Of a DNA stretch of 64,000 bases, positions 46,245 through 54,300 are shown piece by piece. Below the pieces are notes generated by a model. That model was not told where the DNA came from, did not search any database, and saw nothing but the letters and a program-made list of their open reading frames with translations. The position numbers were made by a program, and so were the translations under genes. How positions within the stretch are numbered: position 1 is the first letter of the stretch; each line of letters opens with the position of its first letter. The DNA is from Sphingomonas sp. Leaf230 (GTDB lineage: Bacteria; Pseudomonadota; Alphaproteobacteria; Sphingomonadales; Sphingomonadaceae), in assembly GCF_001421745.1 (NCBI RefSeq), contig NZ_LMKW01000008.1, positions 249,027 through 313,026 of the forward strand. The letters run 5' to 3'.

Positions 46245-47629
46245 GCCGCCTCGTCGTCATCTCGAACCGCGTCCAGTCGGTCGATGCGCCTTCGGGCAAC
46301 CAGGGCGGCCTTGCGGTCGCTTTGCTTGCCGCACTCCGCGAAAAGGGAGGGGTGTGGTTCGGCTGGTCGGGATCAACCACCGAGACCTTCACCGGGCACA
46401 TCAATTTCCAGCAGGGCAAGGGCGTCACCACCGCGACGATCGACCTCGAAGAGCAGGATTTCGACGAATATTATAACGGCTATGCGAACCGGACCTTGTG
46501 GCCGCTGTTCCATTACCGGATCGACCTGACCGAGTTCGAGCGCGATTTCTCCAGCGGCTACGCGCGCGTGAACAAGCGGTTTGCGGAGACGGTGCTGCCG
46601 TTGATCGAGCCGGAGGATCTGGTGTGGGTCCACGACTATCATCACGTCCCGCTCGGCCAGGAACTGCGCAAGCTCGGCGTCGAGAACAAGATCGGGTTCT
46701 TCCTCCACATCCCGTGGCCGCCGATGGCGATGCTGCTGTCGCTGCCGAGCCACCGTGCGCTGGTCGAATCGATGTTCGCGTACGACGTGATCGGGTTCCA
46801 GACGCAGGACTGGCTCGACAGCTTCCTCCATTACGTCACGAGCCAGCTCGACGGCGTGGTCGGCGAGGATGGCTGGGTGACGGTCGGCGACCGCACGATC
46901 AAGGCGATCACGACACCGATCGGGATCGAGACCGCGGACTTCGAGAAGTCGGCGAACAGCGATGCCGCACGGCATGCCAAGGAGCGGATGTACATGTCCG
47001 CGACGGGCCGCAGCCTGATCGTCGGGGTCGACCGGCTCGATTATTCGAAGGGTCTCGCCGAGCGATTTGCTGGCTATGAGCGGTTCCTGGGGTCGCACCC
47101 GGATCGGCGGGGCCTGGTCTACATGCTCCAGATCGCGCCGCCTTCGCGTGAGAAGGTCGATACCTACCAGGAGATTCGCGCGAACCTCGATTCGATGTCG
47201 GGACGGATCAATGGCGAATATTCGGACATCGACTGGACGCCGATCCGCTATGTCAACCAAGGTTTCCCGCGCGACGTGCTGGCGGGAATCTACCGCGCCG
47301 CGCGCGTTGGGTTGGTGACGCCGTTGCGCGACGGGATGAACCTGGTCGCGAAGGAATATGTCGCGGCGCAGGACCCTGAGGATCCGGGCGTGCTGGTGCT
47401 GTCGCACTTCGCGGGCGCGGCGACGCAGTTGAAGGACGCGGTGCTGGTCAATCCGTACAGCCCCGAGGAGATGTCGGACGCGATCGACCGGGCGCTGAAA
47501 ATGCCGCTGGCCGAGCGCAAGGCGCGGTGGGAGAAGCTGATCGACAACGTCCGGAAGGAGGACGTGATGTGGTGGTGCGAGTTGTTCATCACTGCGCTGG
47601 AAGCGGTGCCGGAGCACGTCGAGGCCTGA
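46241..47629 (+). CDS. otsA: trehalose-6-phosphate synthase
   Basis: This 462-residue GT20 enzyme joins UDP-glucose and glucose-6-phosphate. Motifs are VVISNRVQSVDAPSGNQGGL (the donor loop), WVHDYHHVPLGQELRK, GFFLHIPWPPMAMLLSLPSH, VGVDRLDYSKGLAERF and the C-terminal RDGMNLVAKEYVAAQ. The ATG overlaps the GH15 stop by four bases. The order otsB-GH15-otsA keeps synthesis and a probable breakdown enzyme on one message. A GC-rich stem-loop follows, before convergent mscS. Confidence 0.97.
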   Translation: MSRLVVISNRVQSVDAPSGNQGGLAVALLAALREKGGVWFGWSGSTTETFTGHINFQQGKGVTTATIDLEEQDFDEYYNGYANRTLWPLFHYRIDLTEFERDFSSGYARVNKRFAETVLPLIEPEDLVWVHDYHHVPLGQELRKLGVENKIGFFLHIPWPPMAMLLSLPSHRALVESMFAYDVIGFQTQDWLDSFLHYVTSQLDGVVGEDGWVTVGDRTIKAITTPIGIETADFEKSANSDAARHAKERMYMSATGRSLIVGVDRLDYSKGLAERFAGYERFLGSHPDRRGLVYMLQIAPPSREKVDTYQEIRANLDSMSGRINGEYSDIDWTPIRYVNQGFPRDVLAGIYRAARVGLVTPLRDGMNLVAKEYVAAQDPEDPGVLVLSHFAGAATQLKDAVLVNPYSPEEMSDAIDRALKMPLAERKARWEKLIDNVRKEDVMWWCELFITALEAVPEHVEA

Positions 47630-47667
47630 CTCCGTGGCCCCTAGGATTGGGGGAGCCTGGCTTCTTG

Positions 47668-47692
47668 CCCCCCTCCCTTACAGGGAGGGGGG
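47668..47692. terminator. GC-rich stem-loop between convergent otsA and mscS
   Basis: A perfect 11-base-pair stem (CCCCCCTCCCT / AGGGAGGGGGG) with a three-base loop, in the 66-base gap between two convergent genes. No U-tract follows on either strand, so it may be a terminator or a half-copy of a family E repeat. Confidence 0.4.
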
Positions 47693-47695
47693 AAG

Positions 47696-48775
47696 TCAGG
47701 GGCGGCTCACCGGGTCCGGCGCCATCAGTAGGCGGTTTCTCGGGATAGCCTCAGGCATTTCCTCGCGGATATACTTCAGCAACGCCTCGCGGACATCGCA
47801 GCGAAGATCGAACGCGATCGCCGCATCTTTCGCGGTCATCAGCCCGCGCAACTCGATGCAGTCCGTCTTCACGTCGGTCACCTGGAGGTTGTAGAACCGC
47901 TTGTCCCAGCGCGGGTTCGACGTGACGATCTCGCCCAGTTTCTCGCGCAGGCGCGGCACGTCCGCGGACGGGTCGAGATACCAGAACACCGACCCCATCA
48001 GCTGGCTGGTCTCACGCGTCCAGTTCTGGAAGCTTTGTTCGAGGAACTTCGACACCGGCACGACGAGGCGGCGTTCGTCCCAGATCTTGATGACCACGAA
48101 GGTCAGGTTGATCTGCTCGACGCGCCCCCATTCGCCGTCGACGATCAGCACGTCGTCGATCCGGATCGGCTCGGTAAACGCCATCTGCACGCCCGCGATC
48201 AGGTTCTTCAGCGCGGGCTGTGCGGCGGCACCGACGACGAGGCCGGCGATACCCGCCGACGCCATCAGCGTGACGCCGATCGAGCGGATGCCGGGGACGC
48301 TCAGCAGCATCAGGCAGACGCTGACGAAGATGATGAAGAACGTCCCGATCCGCCCGAGGATCGCCGCGCGCGTACGTTTCCGCCGGGCGCGGAGATTGTC
48401 CTCGACCGAGATGTCGGCGCGAATTTCTATGACGTCCTGGAACGCGCGGAGGGCTGCGACCGCCAGCCAGCCGAGCAACCCGGGAACGAGGAAGCCGAGC
48501 AACTGTTTCCACAGATCCTCGATATCGTTGTCCATCGGCAGGATCCGCGAGACGAACGCGACGGCGACGGAGACGAACACCGCGCGCAACGGGCGGCGGA
48601 CGCGGGCGAGGACGAGGCCATCGGTCTTGGCGGTCGAGCGACGCTGGGCGTGGCCGCCGATCCGCATCGTCAGCCAATGCGCGATCAGCGCGACGAGGAC
48701 GGCCGCCGAGACGACGGCGACGCTCTCCAGCCAGACCCATTCGGGGGGTATGTGGAGCGATCTGAACATGCGCAT
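47696..48775 (-). CDS. MscS-family mechanosensitive channel
   Basis: This 359-residue small-conductance mechanosensitive channel homologue protects against osmotic downshock. Several membrane helices lie in residues 15-200. The pore-lining helix and the start of the cytoplasmic vestibule are seen in GIAGLVVGAAAQPALKNLIA and GVQMAFTEPIRIDDVLIVDG. The C-terminal beta and alpha/beta domains follow (RRLVVPVSKFLEQSFQNWTR). A perfect EcfG-type promoter lies just upstream, and the gene converges with the trehalose operon; together they would cover both uptake of osmotic stress and its release. Confidence 0.93.
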   Translation of the reverse strand: MRMFRSLHIPPEWVWLESVAVVSAAVLVALIAHWLTMRIGGHAQRRSTAKTDGLVLARVRRPLRAVFVSVAVAFVSRILPMDNDIEDLWKQLLGFLVPGLLGWLAVAALRAFQDVIEIRADISVEDNLRARRKRTRAAILGRIGTFFIIFVSVCLMLLSVPGIRSIGVTLMASAGIAGLVVGAAAQPALKNLIAGVQMAFTEPIRIDDVLIVDGEWGRVEQINLTFVVIKIWDERRLVVPVSKFLEQSFQNWTRETSQLMGSVFWYLDPSADVPRLREKLGEIVTSNPRWDKRFYNLQVTDVKTDCIELRGLMTAKDAAIAFDLRCDVREALLKYIREEMPEAIPRNRLLMAPDPVSRP

Positions 48776-48783
48776 CTAAGCGC

Positions 48784-48819
48784 AACGGTAAACGCCGCCG
48801 GATGTTCCGCTGCAGTGCA
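48784..48819 (-). promoter_or_regulatory. EcfG-type general-stress promoter of mscS
   Basis: On the minus strand: TGCACTGCAGC, GGAAC (48808-48804), 16 bases, CGTT (48787-48784). This matches the EcfG consensus GGAAC-N16-CGTT exactly. The -10 lies eight bases before the mscS ATG, so the transcript would be nearly leaderless. The element upstream of GGAAC matches that of otsB at 15 of 16 positions (TGCASTGCAGCGGAAC). Confidence 0.6.
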
Positions 48820-48881
48820 GCATGACCGCGGGATACGTAGCAGCTTTTTTCCTGCCACACTTCGTGCGTAAGTCCGCGCCC

Positions 48882-49622
48882 ATGAAGGCCATCATCCTTG
48901 CTGCCGGTCACGGATCGCGGCTGCTGCCGTTGACGCTGACGACGCCGAAATGCCTCGTGCAGGTCGGTGGCCGCGCGATACTCGATCATCAGCTCGACGC
49001 GGTGGCGGAGGCCGGGTTCGAAGGCGCGGTGATCGTCGGCGGCTACCGGATCGACCAAGTCGCGGCGCATCTGGCGGCGCGCGAAGGCGGCGTACCCACC
49101 GAACTCGTGTTCAACCCGTTCTGGGCGATCGCCAACAGCATCGGTAGCGTGTGGGCATCGCACGGATTTCTCGAAGAGCCGTTCGCATTGATGAACGGCG
49201 ACACGCTGTTCGATGCGGCTATTTTGCGCGCGGCGCTTGCCGATGAAGAATCCGGCGTGAAGCTGGTCATCGAGCGACTGGCGACGCCGGGGCTCGACGA
49301 CATGCTGGTCGAGGCGGACGGCGACGCTGTCGTCGCGGTCGGCAAGCATCTGGTCGGGCACCAGGCGACCGATCGATCGCTCGGGCTGATCGTGTCGACC
49401 GGCGGCGGCGCCTATGCCGAGGCGTTGCGCGCGGTGATCGGCGAGAACGACGGCATTCATGCCTATCATCACGCGGTCGTCCGGCGCGTCGCGGAAACCG
49501 TCGGCGTCCGCGCGGTGCGGATCGCAGGGAATGTCCGCTGGCAGGAGATCGACCGCCCGGAGGACATCGCGCTGTGGCAGCACGACCATGTCGCGCATGT
49601 GGGCGGCGCTTCGGGGTCATGA
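48882..49622 (+). CDS. LicC-like nucleotidyltransferase
   Basis: This 246-residue nucleotidyltransferase resembles choline-phosphate cytidylyltransferases (LicC) and sugar-1-phosphate nucleotidyltransferases. It has the signature MKAIILAAGHGSRLLPLT and TPKCLVQVGGRAILDHQL. NPFWAIANSIGSVWASHGFL corresponds to the NPFY...NSIGSLW segment of LicC, and ALMNGDTLF holds the metal-binding Asp. The ATG at 48882 starts directly at the domain. It overlaps the next gene by four bases (ATGA), so the two proteins probably act in one pathway, making a CDP-activated alcohol phosphate. Confidence 0.82.
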   Translation: MKAIILAAGHGSRLLPLTLTTPKCLVQVGGRAILDHQLDAVAEAGFEGAVIVGGYRIDQVAAHLAAREGGVPTELVFNPFWAIANSIGSVWASHGFLEEPFALMNGDTLFDAAILRAALADEESGVKLVIERLATPGLDDMLVEADGDAVVAVGKHLVGHQATDRSLGLIVSTGGGAYAEALRAVIGENDGIHAYHHAVVRRVAETVGVRAVRIAGNVRWQEIDRPEDIALWQHDHVAHVGGASGS

Positions 49623-50734
49623 CGCGGAAGGTCGCGTTCCTGTTTCTCGGCGAGACGCTGCTTATTCCGCATCTGTATCCGATCGTCGAGGCGCTCGCTG
49701 CGAAGTCGGACGTGCCGATCGAGCTTTGGGTGAGTACGTCGGTGCACGAGACGTTGCTGGCGCGGTGGGCGGCGCCCTTCCCTAACGTGCGGGTCCGGCG
49801 AGCACCGGGGTTTCGCGCGGTTGCCGACGACGGGACCGGGCGCAATCCGGTGCTGCCGGCGAAGATACCGATGCTGCTGCGGCTGCTGCCGTATCTGCGC
49901 AGCGCGGCGGTCGTCGTGTGTGCCGAGCAGACGAGCCTGTGGCTGCCGCGGCTGTTTCCGATGCGCGCGAAGTTCGTGAAGACCTCGCACGGCGTCGGTT
50001 CGATGAGCGCGCGTGACGATCCGCGGCGGCGGGCGGCGGCGTTGACTCTGGTGCCGAGCGAGTTGGAGCGGCGGACCTATCTCGACCGCGGGTTCGCGGC
50101 CGAGCGGTTCGTCGCGACGGGCTATGTGAAGGCCGACTTCACGCACCGGACGCATGCCGCGCCGCCGTTCGCGGATACGCGGCCGGTCGTCCTGTATACG
50201 CCGCATTGGCAGCAGCATCGCTCGTCATGGTGGCGCTGGGGGGCGGAGGTGGTGCGGCGGCTGGTCGCGGACGGGCGCTACAATCTGATCTTCGCGCCGC
50301 ATCAGCGACTGGTCGAGCGCGCGCCCGAGGTGGCGGATTTGATGCGCGAGATCGGGGACTTGCCGCATGTGCATTGCGACATCGATGGGTTCGCGATGGT
50401 CGATGGGAGCTATACCGGCGTGGCGGACGTGTATCTGGGCGATACGTCGAGCCAGGTGATCGAGTTTCTCATGCGGCCGCGGCCTTGCGTGTTTCTGAAT
50501 GCGGGGGGGGCTGCTTGGGCGGGCGATCCGAATTACGCGATGTGGGCTTGTGGGGAGGTTGTTGGCGACGTTGCGGATGTTGTCGCGGCGGTGGATCGGT
50601 CGGCGTTGAAGCATGCAGGGTTTGTGGCGGTTCAGGCTGAGTTTGCCGGGCGGTCGCTTGGGGCGGTTGAAGGTGGCGCGGCGCGTGCTGCGGAGGAAGT
50701 CCTTCGGCTACTGGAAGCCCCGCCCGCCCGCTAA
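49619..50734 (+). CDS. CDP-glycerol glycerophosphotransferase-like protein
   Basis: This 371-residue protein resembles the TagB/TagF catalytic domain of wall-teichoic-acid enzymes: TGYVKADFTHR, VVLYTPHWQQHRSSWWRWG, LIFAPHQRLVERAPEV, and the nucleotide-site motif YLGDTSSQVIEFLMRPRPCV (compare the DYSS motif). The family transfers polyol-phosphate from a CDP-alcohol to an acceptor. Such enzymes are unusual in alphaproteobacteria and may decorate a surface polymer or lipid. It has no signal peptide. It is coupled to the LicC-like gene upstream. Confidence 0.75.
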   Translation: MTRKVAFLFLGETLLIPHLYPIVEALAAKSDVPIELWVSTSVHETLLARWAAPFPNVRVRRAPGFRAVADDGTGRNPVLPAKIPMLLRLLPYLRSAAVVVCAEQTSLWLPRLFPMRAKFVKTSHGVGSMSARDDPRRRAAALTLVPSELERRTYLDRGFAAERFVATGYVKADFTHRTHAAPPFADTRPVVLYTPHWQQHRSSWWRWGAEVVRRLVADGRYNLIFAPHQRLVERAPEVADLMREIGDLPHVHCDIDGFAMVDGSYTGVADVYLGDTSSQVIEFLMRPRPCVFLNAGGAAWAGDPNYAMWACGEVVGDVADVVAAVDRSALKHAGFVAVQAEFAGRSLGAVEGGAARAAEEVLRLLEAPPAR

Positions 50735-50741
50735 ACCTCCA

Positions 50742-50845
50742 CCACCCCGGCGAAGGCCGGGGCCCAATTGGGGGACGTTGCCAACGAAGGACTGCGCGAG
50801 GTTACGCCGGTCATTCCAATTGGGCCCCGGCCTTCGCCGGGGTGG
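50742..50845. repeat. family A short element
   Basis: Both arms are intact with CCAATTGG. The spacer begins GGGGGACGTTGC and contains GGACTGCGC, nearly the same as the inverted copy at 28630, so the whole unit is conserved and not only the arms. Confidence 0.9.
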
Positions 50846-50919
50846 TGGCTCTGGGGGAGTGTCCTTCACTTACCCCACCCCCTCTCGCTTTCACGACCAG
50901 ATCGGGTAACGGGTGCGGC

Positions 50920-52044
50920 ATGGTAGATTCGACAGCCCCTACGCCAGCGCTCCGGACCGTCCGGGCGAACGACACGCTGCTCTGGGGCATGACCAATGCC
51001 GAGCGGATCCGGCGGATTGGCGTCGCGCAGGGATTGCTGCCCGATGGCGACGGCGACACCGGTCCGGTAATCCTCGCCAACCTCGCCTATGCGTTCGACC
51101 CGATGTGGATCGCGTATCTGAAGACGCGGCCCGGCACCGTCGTGACTCGCACCGGCGTGCCCGTGCTCGCGCATGTCCGGGGTGCCGACGAGCGCGCGCG
51201 GATGACCGCGGCGATGCTTGGCGAGGCGCCGCTGGTGACCGGGCTGACGGTGATCGCCGCCGAGGCCGAGGAGGGTATCCTCAACGAGGCGTTGCGCAAG
51301 CGGGAGCGTCCGTTCGCCGAACTGCTGACCCCCGCCGCGGTGCCGGCGATCGAGCGGGCGAGCTATGTCGGCGCGTACAAGGGCGTCACGGACCTGCTGA
51401 CCAAGTATCTCTGGCCGGAGTGGGCGCTGGCGATCACGCGGGTCTGCGCGCGCGCCGGGATCACGCCGAACCAGGTGACCGCGCTCGGATCGGTGCTGTG
51501 CATCGTCGCGACCGTGGCGTTCTGGTATGGCTGGTTCTGGACCGGGCTGGCTACGGGTCTGTTCTTCATGGTGCTCGACACCGTCGACGGGAAGCTGGCG
51601 CGGTGCACGATCACCTCGTCGAAGCTCGGCAATGCGTGGGACCACGGGGTCGACCTGGTCCATCCGCCGTTCTGGTGGTGGGCCTGGGCGGCGGGGTGTG
51701 CGCCATATGGGCGGCCGCTCGAGGACGGCGTGTTCTGGGCGGTGATCGGGACGATGCTGTTCGGCTATGTCGCGCAGCGGCTGATCGAGGGGGCGTTCAT
51801 CGTCCGGTTCGGGATGCATATCCATGTGTGGGAGCGGTTCGACAGCTGGTTCCGTCTGATTACCGCGCGACGCAATCCGAACATGGTGATCTTGTTTGCG
51901 GGGTTGCTGGTGACGCGGCCGGATTGGGGGATCGTCGGAGTGGCGGCGTGGACTGCGATCTCGTTGGTGGTGCATCTGGTGCGGCTGGTGCAGGCTATGG
52001 TGCGCAAGGCCAGGGGTGAGGTGCTGGTGAGCTGGCTGGCTTGA
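50920..52044 (+). CDS. CDP-alcohol phosphotransferase with extra N-terminal domain
   Basis: This 374-residue protein has a C-terminal CDP-alcohol phosphatidyltransferase domain with the complete catalytic pattern D-x2-DG-x2-AR-x8-G-x3-D-x3-D (DTVDGKLAR ... GNAWDHGVD) and about six membrane helices. The N-terminal ~170 residues (GDTGPVILANLAYAFDPMW, GTVVTRTGVPVLAHVRG) resemble the degenerate nucleotidyltransferase-like half of inositol-phosphate cytidylyltransferase/DIPP-synthase fusions. The ITPNQVTALGS segment at the domain start is family-typical. The acceptor and head group are unknown. The ATG at 50920 avoids the upstream repeat. Confidence 0.82.
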   Translation: MVDSTAPTPALRTVRANDTLLWGMTNAERIRRIGVAQGLLPDGDGDTGPVILANLAYAFDPMWIAYLKTRPGTVVTRTGVPVLAHVRGADERARMTAAMLGEAPLVTGLTVIAAEAEEGILNEALRKRERPFAELLTPAAVPAIERASYVGAYKGVTDLLTKYLWPEWALAITRVCARAGITPNQVTALGSVLCIVATVAFWYGWFWTGLATGLFFMVLDTVDGKLARCTITSSKLGNAWDHGVDLVHPPFWWWAWAAGCAPYGRPLEDGVFWAVIGTMLFGYVAQRLIEGAFIVRFGMHIHVWERFDSWFRLITARRNPNMVILFAGLLVTRPDWGIVGVAAWTAISLVVHLVRLVQAMVRKARGEVLVSWLA

Positions 52045-52065
52045 GGGCCGTTCTTACACTCCTCT

Positions 52066-52217
52066 TCCGTTCGTCCTGAGTAGCCATCGAGTAGCTGCTC
52101 TTGCAGCGTATCGAGACGGCGTATCGAAGGACAGGTTGGCGCGCGGAACACATGCTTCGATACGCGCCCTCGATACGCTTCTGCGAAGCTACTCGGTCTC
52201 TACTCAGCACGAACGGA
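52066..52217. repeat. family D inverted repeat, compound copy
   Basis: TTCCGTTCGTCCTGAGTAG and CTACTCAGCACGAACGGAA form the outer arms; GTATCGAAGGACAGG and CTTCGATACGC lie inside, with several TCGA-rich sub-repeats. It is related to the copy at 16749 with the order of arms turned inside out. Confidence 0.8.
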
Positions 52218-52257
52218 AAAAGGGGGGGGACGGCAGCTTGGCAGCGCGAGAATCAAG

Positions 52258-54156
52258 TTATTCTGCGCGCAAAGGCTTGGGCCGGCCGATCCACCACAGG
52301 CAGTAGATCGCGAGCGCGTACAGGAAGCGGCTGTAATCCCGCTTCCCAGCACGGTGATCGGCGAACACCTTGTCGACCGCGCCGGCGCGCCAGATGCCTT
52401 GCTCGCGGACGCCGCTGTCGCGCCAGAGTTGCTCGGCATATGCGCCGAAATCGCCGGCGAACCATGCGGCCAGCGGCATCTGGAAGCCTTGTTTCCGTCG
52501 GTCGAGGATTCCTTCCGGCAACCACGGCGCGATCGCCTGGCGGATGACGTATTTGCCGACCTTGCCGTGCAGCTTCATGTCCGCGGGCATCGACAGCGCG
52601 AGGTCGACCATGCCCTGCCCCAGCATCGGTACGCGGACCTCCAAGGAATGCGCCATGCTCGCGCGGTCGACCTTGGTGAGCATCGCGCCGGGGAGGTTGA
52701 GCGCGAGGTCCGCCAACCCGAACTGTTCGAGTGTGTCGGTCGAGATCGCGTCGGGATCGGGGAAATACTCCGCGACCAAAGCGGCGATCCCACCATCTTC
52801 CTCGGCGATGAACTCGGCGGAGAATATCTCGCGGCGGAAGGCTTCGTTCGTGATCTGCGTCTTGGCGAAGAACCGTGCGATGCCGTTCGGGAGTGCGGCG
52901 CTGCCGGTGGTTTTCCGCCAGCGTTGCAACACGGCGTTCGCATGCCTCGAGGGCAAGGTCGGCACTGCATCCAGTGCACGCGCGAGCCTGCGCAGAGGCG
53001 CGGGTAGTGCACCGATCCGGCGTTCGGTCGCGTGACGCTTATACCCGAAGAACAGCTCGTCGCCGCCATCGCCCGACAGCGCGACCTTCACCTCCTGCGC
53101 GGCGATCTGACTGACGTACCAGGTCGGCACCGCGGAGGGATCGGCGAACGGCTCGTCATAGCAATGCTGAACCTCGGGCAGCATCGCCTGCGCATCCGCC
53201 AGTTCCAGCGTGCGCGTGACGTGGTGGCAGCCGAGATGCCGCGCGATCGCCTCGGCATGTGGCGATTCGTCGAAGCGCGGGTCGGGGAAGCCGATCGTGA
53301 AGGTGCGCACGGGCCGATCCGAGACCTGCGCCATCGCCGCGACCACCGCCGACGAGTCTACGCCGCCCGACAGGAACGCGCCGACATCGACGTCCGCGAC
53401 CATCTGCTTGCCGATCGTGTCGAGCCATTCGTCGCGGAAACGTAGGATCCACTCCGCCTCGGACCGGGGTTCAGAGGGATGATAGGCCGGCGTCCAATAG
53501 GCGCGGATCGTCGGCGTGCCGCTCGCGTCGACGGTCATCACATGGCCCGGCGGCAGGGTCCGGACCTGCGTGTAGATCGAGCGCGGGGTGCGGACGTGGC
53601 CGAAGCTGAAATAATCGTGGAGCGCGCGGCGATCGACGTCGAACGCCATGCCGGGCAGCAACGTCAGCGTCTTCAGTTCGGAACCGAACGCGAACCCTGC
53701 GGCCTGGTCGGTATAGTAGAGCGGCTTGATCCCGATCGGGTCGCGCGCGAGCGTCAGGCGGCGGGCGTGCGTATCCCACACCGCGACCGCGAACATGCCG
53801 TCGAGCCTTGCCCAGACGTCGTCGCCCCAGCGTTCGTAGCCGGCGAGGATCACCTCGGTATCGCCCGCGCTCTCGAACACGCGGCCGAGCGCCTGCAACT
53901 CGCGGCGTAGTTCGCGGAAATTGTAGATCTCGCCGTTGAAGACGAGCGCATAGCGGTGGTCGGGCGAATGGAACGGCTGGTGCCCGCCCTCGATGTCGAT
54001 GATGCTCAGCCGGCGCATCCCGAAGCCGAAATCGCCATCGGTCATGACGCCCTGGTCGTCGGGTCCGCGGTGCAGGATCGTGTCGCACTGCGCGGTAATG
54101 AGGCGGGGCGAGACGACACCGCCACCTCGTGCGTAAAGGCCGGCAATTCCGCAGAT
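52258..54156 (-). CDS. asparagine-synthetase-type amidotransferase (PEP-CTERM/XrtA type)
   Basis: This class II glutamine amidotransferase fused to an asparagine-synthetase domain has about 632 residues. It has the N-terminal nucleophile region CGIAGLYARGG, LHRGPDDQGVMTDGDFGFG, FNGEIYNFRELRRELQ, the ATP-binding FLSGGVDSSAVVAAM and ALSGDGGDELFFGYKR. Proteins of this type occur in PEP-CTERM/exosortase and capsule loci. The catalytic Cys must be residue 2, but the codon before it is ATC (54156-54154); no ATG, GTG or TTG fits. Either initiation is at ATC, or a longer precursor from GTG 54231 is processed. It is on the minus strand, opposite to its neighbours. Confidence 0.9.
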   Translation of the reverse strand: MCGIAGLYARGGGVVSPRLITAQCDTILHRGPDDQGVMTDGDFGFGMRRLSIIDIEGGHQPFHSPDHRYALVFNGEIYNFRELRRELQALGRVFESAGDTEVILAGYERWGDDVWARLDGMFAVAVWDTHARRLTLARDPIGIKPLYYTDQAAGFAFGSELKTLTLLPGMAFDVDRRALHDYFSFGHVRTPRSIYTQVRTLPPGHVMTVDASGTPTIRAYWTPAYHPSEPRSEAEWILRFRDEWLDTIGKQMVADVDVGAFLSGGVDSSAVVAAMAQVSDRPVRTFTIGFPDPRFDESPHAEAIARHLGCHHVTRTLELADAQAMLPEVQHCYDEPFADPSAVPTWYVSQIAAQEVKVALSGDGGDELFFGYKRHATERRIGALPAPLRRLARALDAVPTLPSRHANAVLQRWRKTTGSAALPNGIARFFAKTQITNEAFRREIFSAEFIAEEDGGIAALVAEYFPDPDAISTDTLEQFGLADLALNLPGAMLTKVDRASMAHSLEVRVPMLGQGMVDLALSMPADMKLHGKVGKYVIRQAIAPWLPEGILDRRKQGFQMPLAAWFAGDFGAYAEQLWRDSGVREQGIWRAGAVDKVFADHRAGKRDYSRFLYALAIYCLWWIGRPKPLRAE

Positions 54157-54300
54157 GACGAACGATCCCTCGCATGACGGCAGCACCGCCGCCCGATCGC
54201 GCGGTCTAGGAGCCGACCGCCGCTTTGTCACCTCCGGGCCACCCTAGTACCGCCGGGCATCTTGCCGCCCTCGCCATCGCGCTCTAGGGGCCGGTCGCAG

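Noticed and set aside
48822..48881. A longer N-terminus for the LicC-like protein from 48822
   Set aside because: The extra 20 residues (MTAGYVAAFFLPHFVRKSAP) precede a motif that normally lies at the very N-terminus, and ATG 48882 fits the family.
52239..52266. Stem-loop over the amidotransferase stop codon as a terminator
   Set aside because: The stem is imperfect and the T-run on the relevant strand is too far away to call it.
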